DNA of 9,275 bases from Pseudomonadota bacterium (GTDB lineage Bacteria > Pseudomonadota > Gammaproteobacteria > Steroidobacterales > Steroidobacteraceae): NCBI GenBank assembly GCA_021817875.1, contig JAKAFQ010000133.1:1-9275 (forward strand). The letters are read 5' to 3'. The translations under genes and the position numbers were made by a program. This document shows positions 5,307 to 9,275 of this stretch, one piece after another; the stretch's first letter is position 1; each line of letters opens with the position of its first letter. The notes beneath the pieces were generated by a model. It worked only from the letters and a program-made list of their open reading frames with translations, was not told the DNA's origin and did no database searches.

Positions 5307-7994
5307 CTACCGATTCCGGGAGGGTGCCTCCCTCAGCACGCCCAGTTCGCGCGCCCGCACCAGGGCCTCGAGGCGCCCGTGGGAACGTGTCTTGGAATAG
5401 ATGTTCTTCAGGTGAAAACGCACCGCATGCTCGCTCACTCCGAGGCGGCGCGCGATGACCTTGTCCTTCAGACCCCGATCGAGCTGCTCGAGCACATCGA
5501 GTTCCCTCGGGCTGAACACCGGCCGCTGCCGGACGGCCTCGCCCGTGAGCAGCGCATGCAGATCGAGCGCCTGGCGGCGCAGCGCGTCCTGCGCGAGCAC
5601 GCGGCCGGCCTCGGCGAGCAGCGCTCCGAGAGCCTGCCCCTCGCGCAGCACGGCGCGCAGATAACCGGTGCGCGAGACCTCCGCACACACCTCGCCGATG
5701 CGCGCCAGCGCCTCGGCATGCCCGCCCAGGCCCTCCAGACACATGGCCGCGAGGACGTTCAGGCGCAGCACCATCCGCGCGACACCGCGGGAGCGTGCAT
5801 AAGCGAGCGCCGCGTCGCAGACCCGCATGCCCTCCTGATACCGTCCGTGGCGCGCCATCAGGCGCACCCAGGCCGTGGCGAGGCACTCGACCTCCCGCCA
5901 GGAGGCCCCCTCCCCTTCGGCCAGGCCGGCAGCGGCAAATCGCGTCGGACTTCTCTCGGCCACGCGCAGCGCCCGCTCCGGCTCGCCGCCGAGGGTCAGA
6001 GAGGCGACGCGCAGCGCATCGAGCAGCGGCACCAGTTTCGCAAGGCCGAGACGCTGAGCATACGCGTGCGCCTCATCGAGCATGGCGAGTGTCTCCTCGA
6101 GCCCTCGATCGAGCAGGCAGACTTCGGCGCTCGCGCCATAGGCGGCCGCGTAGATCTCGAACCATGCCTCGGCGTCGCGCAGCCGCGTGATCACCTGCGA
6201 GAGGCGCCGCTTGGCATTGCCGAGAGCATTGCATTCCAGATCCAACTCGGCCATCAGGACATTGCCGATCAGGTCCAGACCCGCGTCGCGCGGGAAATGC
6301 CTGCGGCTCTTGCGGCGGCCGCGCGCGTAACGCTGCAGCGCCTCCTGGGTGTCGCCACGGGCCATCGCGATCGAGCCGGTGTGAAAGTCGATGAAGTTCG
6401 TGCCGTAGATCGAGCCGAATGCCAGGCAGTGCGCGGCGGCTTCCTCGCCGTAGCGCCATGCGGCATCGAACAGCCCGCTCTGCAGGTGGGTCACGCACAG
6501 CACGGTCTTGTGATGCGCCAGCTCGACGTCATCGGCGGCCGGATCGTGCAAACCCTGGGCGAGAGAGCCCAGGTGCGCATCGGTGAGCGGCAGGCAGCAG
6601 TAGATCACCAGCATCGACAGGATGAACAAGCCCTCGCGCCGCAGCGCCGTGGCCCCGGGTTCGGCCGGATCCTGCGAGAAGCCCCGCGTGGCGGTGGCGA
6701 CCCGGTCGTACTGTGCGCGCGCCTCGTGCAGGCGCGACTGCTTGATGAGCACGATGGCCCGCATCAGCCCGAGGCGCGGCATCGCGGCGATCATCTCCTC
6801 ATCGATCAGCCGCTCCGCCGCGATCACCTCCTGCATGCCGTGACGGATCCAGATCGAAACGCCCCCCGCCTGCAGGATCAACGCGCCGGTGAGCATCTTG
6901 TCGCCGGCCGCCTTCGCGTGCCGCAACGCGCCGAGGAGATCCTGTGCCTCGGCCAGCCACTGCGCCGCGCGCCGGTGGACGCGCGCGCATCGGGCCGGAT
7001 GCCGTTCGGCCAGCATCGCGAAGTGTTCGCGCAGCATCGGGTGCAGCCGCAGATGACCGGCCGCTTCATCCAGGGGCGGCATCAGCGCGGCAAGATACTC
7101 GAGACCGCGCAGGATCTGTGCGGAGTCGTGCGTCTCGCGCACATGGTTGGCGAGATCGACGCTCACCGAATCGAGCAGGCTGACGTCGCACAGGAACTCC
7201 CGCTGCCGCTCGGTCAGTCCGCGGACCAGCTCTTCCGTGAAATACTCCGCCGCCACCGTCCGCGAGATCGGATTGCGCAGCACGCCGTGCTCCTGCGGCG
7301 GCTCCTGCGCCGCAAGCGCGCGCAGAATCTGCAACGCGACCGGCCAGCCCTGTGTCTGCTCGCGGACGGCGCCGAGCTCGTGGGCCGACACCGCTCCTTC
7401 CAGGCAGGCGTTCATTTCCGCTGGCGTGAAGCGCAGGCTGCCCGCATCGATATGGCTGACCTGCCCGCTCAGCGCGAGGTGCGAGAGCGAGAGCCCGGGG
7501 TTGGCACGTGCGGCGAGCGCCACATGCAGATTCTCCGCGGCGTAGCGGATCAGGGTATCGAGCAGGCCCAGGGCCTCCGGGCTGGTGACTCGCTCGGCGT
7601 CATCGAGGATGAGGCAGATCTGCTGCCTGGCGCGCGCGGCGGCATGCAGCACCGCATGGATCGCGAGCGTACCGGCCGCCGAGCCACGCTGGCCGTCCTT
7701 CAGCAGACCGGTCGCAGACATGTCGACGCCGGCCTCCTGCAGCGCGAAAGCGAGGTAAGCGGCCAGCCGTTCCCCACTGTCGTCCGCATCGAGCGTCAGC
7801 CATGCGACCTGCACGCCTTCGGCGAGCAGCAGCTCCCGCCACTGCGCCAGGAGCGTCGTCTTACCGAAGCCTGCCGGGCCTTCGAGCAGAGTGACCCGGC
7901 GCGAGCGGCCGGCCGAGAGACGTTCGAGGAGCCGCGGGCGGCTGAGCAGCACGACGGCTTGTCTCGGCGCCGATATCTTCGTCTTCAGCAACAC
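5307..7994 (-). CDS. MalT-like STAND ATPase transcriptional regulator, LuxR family
   Basis: This protein of about 895 residues closely matches the size and layout of MalT-type regulators. The N-terminal NTPase has Walker A GPAGFGKTT (39-47), the STAND segment WLTLDADDSGERLAAYLAFAL (65-85) and Walker B ICLILDDAE (126-134). QGWPVALQILRAL and LRLHPMLREHF follow in the winged-helix part. A long helical, TPR-like ligand-sensing region fills the middle. The C-terminus (about 827-880) is a LuxR/GerE helix-turn-helix: FSPRELDVLEQLDRGLKDKVIARRLGVSEHAVRFHLKNIYSK. Such proteins bind ATP and an inducer, oligomerise and activate nearby operons; the HyuA operon lies next downstream on the same strand. I chose GTG at 7994 because it gives the family-typical (M)LLKTKISAPR start, with AAAGGGAG 13 nt upstream. 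In-frame GTGs at 8057 (directly behind GAGGAGG) and 8150 would add 21 or 52 residues of no recognisable domain. Confidence 0.92.
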   Translation of the reverse strand: MLLKTKISAPRQAVVLLSRPRLLERLSAGRSRRVTLLEGPAGFGKTTLLAQWRELLLAEGVQVAWLTLDADDSGERLAAYLAFALQEAGVDMSATGLLKDGQRGSAAGTLAIHAVLHAAARARQQICLILDDAERVTSPEALGLLDTLIRYAAENLHVALAARANPGLSLSHLALSGQVSHIDAGSLRFTPAEMNACLEGAVSAHELGAVREQTQGWPVALQILRALAAQEPPQEHGVLRNPISRTVAAEYFTEELVRGLTERQREFLCDVSLLDSVSVDLANHVRETHDSAQILRGLEYLAALMPPLDEAAGHLRLHPMLREHFAMLAERHPARCARVHRRAAQWLAEAQDLLGALRHAKAAGDKMLTGALILQAGGVSIWIRHGMQEVIAAERLIDEEMIAAMPRLGLMRAIVLIKQSRLHEARAQYDRVATATRGFSQDPAEPGATALRREGLFILSMLVIYCCLPLTDAHLGSLAQGLHDPAADDVELAHHKTVLCVTHLQSGLFDAAWRYGEEAAAHCLAFGSIYGTNFIDFHTGSIAMARGDTQEALQRYARGRRKSRRHFPRDAGLDLIGNVLMAELDLECNALGNAKRRLSQVITRLRDAEAWFEIYAAAYGASAEVCLLDRGLEETLAMLDEAHAYAQRLGLAKLVPLLDALRVASLTLGGEPERALRVAERSPTRFAAAGLAEGEGASWREVECLATAWVRLMARHGRYQEGMRVCDAALAYARSRGVARMVLRLNVLAAMCLEGLGGHAEALARIGEVCAEVSRTGYLRAVLREGQALGALLAEAGRVLAQDALRRQALDLHALLTGEAVRQRPVFSPRELDVLEQLDRGLKDKVIARRLGVSEHAVRFHLKNIYSKTRSHGRLEALVRARELGVLREAPSRNR

Positions 7995-8256
7995 GGAATT
8001 GAACGGACTCCCTTTCGCAGCCGCGCTCGGTGCGACAAGCCTATTTTGACACCGCACCGCCTCCTCAACAAATTGAGCGATCCGGCTGCTGCCTCGCGTG
8101 ACATGCCCGCGCAGACGGCCCGCCCTGCTCGCGCGGTGGAGATTCACCACGACTCACTGCCGGTCTGCCGGCGCACCTTCACCCGGTTCTCAATGGAGCG
8201 GCATTCCGCCAGAGGGACACGGGTACTCAGCGTCGGTCACTGTCGCTGCTCTCGTC
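7995..8256. promoter_or_regulatory. Upstream region of the LuxR-type regulator
   Basis: This gap between the divergently oriented regulator and NADH dehydrogenase remnant holds no gene I can support. It contains AAAGGGAG (8008-8015, minus strand), 13 nt before the chosen regulator start, and GAGGAGG (8059-8065 area, minus strand), which lies too close to the GTG at 8057 for ideal use. A plus-strand TTGACA (8046-8051) has only a weak -10 partner 17 nt on (CAAATT), so a promoter towards the pseudogene is possible but not convincing. A CTCAA-N4-TTGAG dyad is listed separately. Confidence 0.4.
8064..8077. promoter_or_regulatory. CTCAA-N4-TTGAG inverted repeat upstream of the regulator
   Basis: CTCAA (8064-8068), a 4-base spacer and TTGAG (8073-8077) form a perfect short dyad in the most AT-rich part of the gap, about 70 nt upstream of the regulator start. 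The position would suit an operator for autoregulation. The arms are only five bases, so chance is a fair explanation. Confidence 0.25.
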
Positions 8257-8724
8257 TCGAGGCCGCTGCGGCATGAGGCCGCCGCGGGCAGCATGGACTT
8301 GAGCGTCCATGAGCTCAGTTATCTCGCCCAGTCCCACTGGCAGCACTTCCGCTTCCGGCTGGGCGAGATGGTCGGGCGGGATCGCGGGCGACGCGCGATC
8401 CCCGTGGCGCCGGTGATCGATCAGGCGGGAGCGGAGATCACCGCCGGGCGCGTGTACACGTACGACACGCTGGTCGGCAAGCTCGGCGTGCGAGTCCGCA
8501 CCCGGGCGCGCGTCGCGGAGGTCATGAGGGACCGCGTGAGACTCGTCGACGGGCAGATCATTCCGGCGCAGCTCGTGGTGTGGGCGGCGGGCGTCAAGGC
8601 GCCCGATTTCCTGCGCGAGCTCGACGGCCTGGAGAGCAGCCGCTTCAACCAACTGGTCGTCATGCCGACGCTGCAGACCACCCGCGATGCGAACATCTTC
8701 GCCATCGGCGATTGCGCCGCTGGC
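8257..8724 (+). pseudogene. ndh: Type II NADH dehydrogenase (NDH-2) remnant, multiply deleted
   Basis: The plus-strand frame encodes two recognisable pieces of a type II NADH:quinone oxidoreductase. The first, SRPLRHEAAAGSMDLSVHELSYLAQ to RVYTYDTLV (8257-8475), corresponds to the segment after the first Rossmann motif (LWKPLLHEVATGSLD...YDTLV in E. coli Ndh). The second, GKLGVRVRTRARV to QLVVWAAGVKAPDFLRELDGL, NQLVVMPTLQTTRD and NIFAIGDCAAG (8476-8724), is the late FAD-binding part. They are joined in frame at 8475/8476, so roughly 110-120 residues containing the NADH-binding GxGxxG fold are missing. The N-terminal FAD motif GGGAGG is also absent, as is everything after IGDCAA, including the usual PPRAQAAHQ and the C-terminal membrane anchor. 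A working enzyme would need about 430 residues with both dinucleotide folds. After 8724 the same frame still contains GPGHDRPV, which may be a scrambled echo of the normal continuation. The frame stays open upstream (to 8098) and downstream (to 9138), but those parts look like non-coding sequence. Confidence 0.88.
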
Positions 8725-8872
8725 CGTACCGATGCGCCCCGGCGACGCACCTGCCCGGGCGCCATCGGCCCCGGTCACGACCGTCCCGTGGACGCAGGGT
8801 CTGAGCGGGGCAGGCGGCTGTCCAGCGCGTCTGGCTCACGCACGCGCCGCGGAACCCGACGGGCCCGTGACC
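8716..8872 (+). repeat. Right copy of a diverged long direct repeat
   Basis: This is the partner of 116-275, in the same orientation. The best part is 8739-8786, which matches 139-187 at 45 of 49 columns. The copy begins within the IGDCAA codons of the NADH dehydrogenase remnant and continues into the non-coding stretch after it. Outside the core the match has several short gaps, and the end near 8872 is uncertain. The frame through it includes Gly-Pro-Gly-His-Asp-Arg-Pro-Val, which could be a displaced trace of NADH dehydrogenase sequence. Confidence 0.7.
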
Positions 8873-9030
8873 CCGTCCGCGTCGTTCCTCTGCCCGGGGA
8901 ACCCTGCTGTTGCGCCGAGGCCCGCAACCCGAACGAACTCGGGTACGGGCACATGTCGGGCGAAGCGGCCGCCTCGAGGACCCGGCAGAGCGCCCTTGCG
9001 GCCTGCCGGGTCCAGCGACCTCACGCGCCG
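8725..9030. other. Non-coding stretch between NDH-2 remnant and PEP-CTERM gene
   Basis: No gene is supported here. The left half is the right copy of the direct repeat. The right half (about 8873-9030) has only short open frames with no recognisable family, plus the strong hairpin at 8978-9013. The remnant and the PEP-CTERM gene face each other tail to tail across this stretch. Confidence 0.6.
8978..9013 (-). terminator. Strong hairpin after the PEP-CTERM gene
   Basis: GGACCCGGCA (8978-8987) and TGCCGGGTCC (9004-9013) form a perfect 10-bp GC-rich stem. Within the 16-base interval CGC (8991-8993) can pair with GCG (8998-9000) around a CCTT loop. It starts 17 nt past the PEP-CTERM stop codon, the usual place for a transcription terminator. 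No T-run follows on either strand, so it is not a classical intrinsic terminator; a Rho-assisted or bidirectional stop between the two facing genes fits. Confidence 0.55.
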
Positions 9031-9275
9031 TCAGGCCATGCTCCGCCGCGCCCTGCGATGCCGGCGGTACACTGGCACCAGCAGTCCCAGGCCGGCCAGC
9101 ATCATCAGCCAGGTCGAGGGCTCGGGTACAGAGGTTGATGGCACCTCCGTCGAAGTGAAGGAGGTGAACAGCGCCTGGTTCGTGGTCAGGGTGTTGGGAT
9201 CGGAATATTCAACGGTCCAGGTGGGCAAATTCGTATTCGGATAGGCGCTCCAATATGTGAACTGGAGGCTGGCAT
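9031..9275 (-). CDS. PEP-CTERM sorting domain protein, 3' end only
   Basis: The frame is open from the right edge of the window to a TGA at 9031, so only the last 80 or so residues are visible and the start lies outside. The C-terminus is a clear PEP-CTERM sorting signal: VPEPSTW, a hydrophobic membrane segment (LMMLAGLGLLVPVY) and a basic tail (RRHRRARR). In known systems the exosortase EpsH/XrtA recognises this tripartite signal and processes exported proteins in exopolysaccharide-producing Gram-negative bacteria. The visible part before it is rich in Thr, Ser, Asn and aromatic residues (QFTYWSAYPNTN, TWTVEYSDPNTLTTNQALF), as is usual for these secreted proteins. I cannot tell the function of the main domain. 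A TTG at 9228 is not the start, because the frame and composition continue past it to the edge. Confidence 0.88.
   Translation of the reverse strand, partial: ASLQFTYWSAYPNTNLPTWTVEYSDPNTLTTNQALFTSFTSTEVPSTSVPEPSTWLMMLAGLGLLVPVYRRHRRARRSMA

Noticed and set aside
5318..5332. GGGAGG-GTG-CCTCCC hairpin at the 3' end of the regulator as a terminator
   Set aside because: It lies inside the last codons of the regulator and has no T-run after it. It may help 3'-end folding but is not supported as a terminator.
4830..8276. A 1148-codon plus-strand open frame opposite the regulator and the start of the HyuA gene
   Set aside because: Its translation is rich in Arg, His, Gln and Ala without any recognisable domain. 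It is the antisense shadow of GC-rich genes whose own strands show clear conserved motifs throughout.
8098..9138. A 346-residue intact protein covering the NADH dehydrogenase segment
   Set aside because: Only 8257-8724 carries NDH-2 similarity. The flanks read as non-coding, and the enzyme's two essential dinucleotide motifs and C-terminus are missing, so it is better called a remnant.
1..9275. tRNA, rRNA, CRISPR array, transposase or integrase genes
   Set aside because: No cloverleaf-like segment, no array of regularly spaced short repeats and no mobile-element protein motif was seen on either strand. The only long repeat is the single pair of diverged direct copies.

Overview
The window is GC-rich and looks like an accessory region of a Gram-negative proteobacterium. 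The supporting signs are a TonB-dependent outer-membrane receptor, a PEP-CTERM surface/exopolysaccharide-type protein, a type II NADH dehydrogenase remnant and a MalT-type LuxR regulator. A gammaproteobacterium of the Xanthomonadales/Nevskiales/Steroidobacterales kind is the best guess from family content alone; no 16S or other lineage marker is present.

Layout: all four intact genes lie on the minus strand, so in transcription order they run from right to left. A large STAND/MalT-like LuxR regulator (5307-7994) is followed after a 136-bp gap by a tightly packed operon: a short HyuA-type hydantoinase/oxoprolinase subunit (3572-5170), a DUF917 protein (2478-3575, ATGA overlap with the previous gene) and a TonB-dependent receptor (280-2409). 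The DUF917 stop codon overlaps a possible upstream start of the receptor in the same ATGA way, but the signal-peptide start is 72 nt further in. At the right, a plus-strand type II NADH dehydrogenase remnant (about 8257-8724) lacks its N-terminal FAD motif, its central NAD-binding fold and its C-terminus. The last 245 bp hold the 3' end of a minus-strand PEP-CTERM protein that enters from beyond the window.

How the genes may work together (inference): the receptor would bring a specific ligand across the outer membrane. The HyuA-like protein (ATP-dependent ring-opening superfamily) and the DUF917 protein (a family linked to hydantoin/thiohydantoin chemistry and usually found beside HyuA) would act on it in the cytoplasm. 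The ATP-binding LuxR protein would sense the compound or a product and switch on the operon. No HyuB, hydantoin racemase, carbamoylase or inner-membrane transporter is in the window.

The most unexpected structural signal is a diverged direct repeat, about 116-275 and about 8716-8872, starting exactly 8600 bp apart. Its core (139-187 versus 8739-8786) matches at 45 of 49 aligned positions by eye. One copy ends at the receptor stop codon and the other is attached to the broken NADH dehydrogenase. This suggests that the receptor/HyuA/DUF917/LuxR block was inserted into, or duplicated next to, an old NADH dehydrogenase locus that then decayed.
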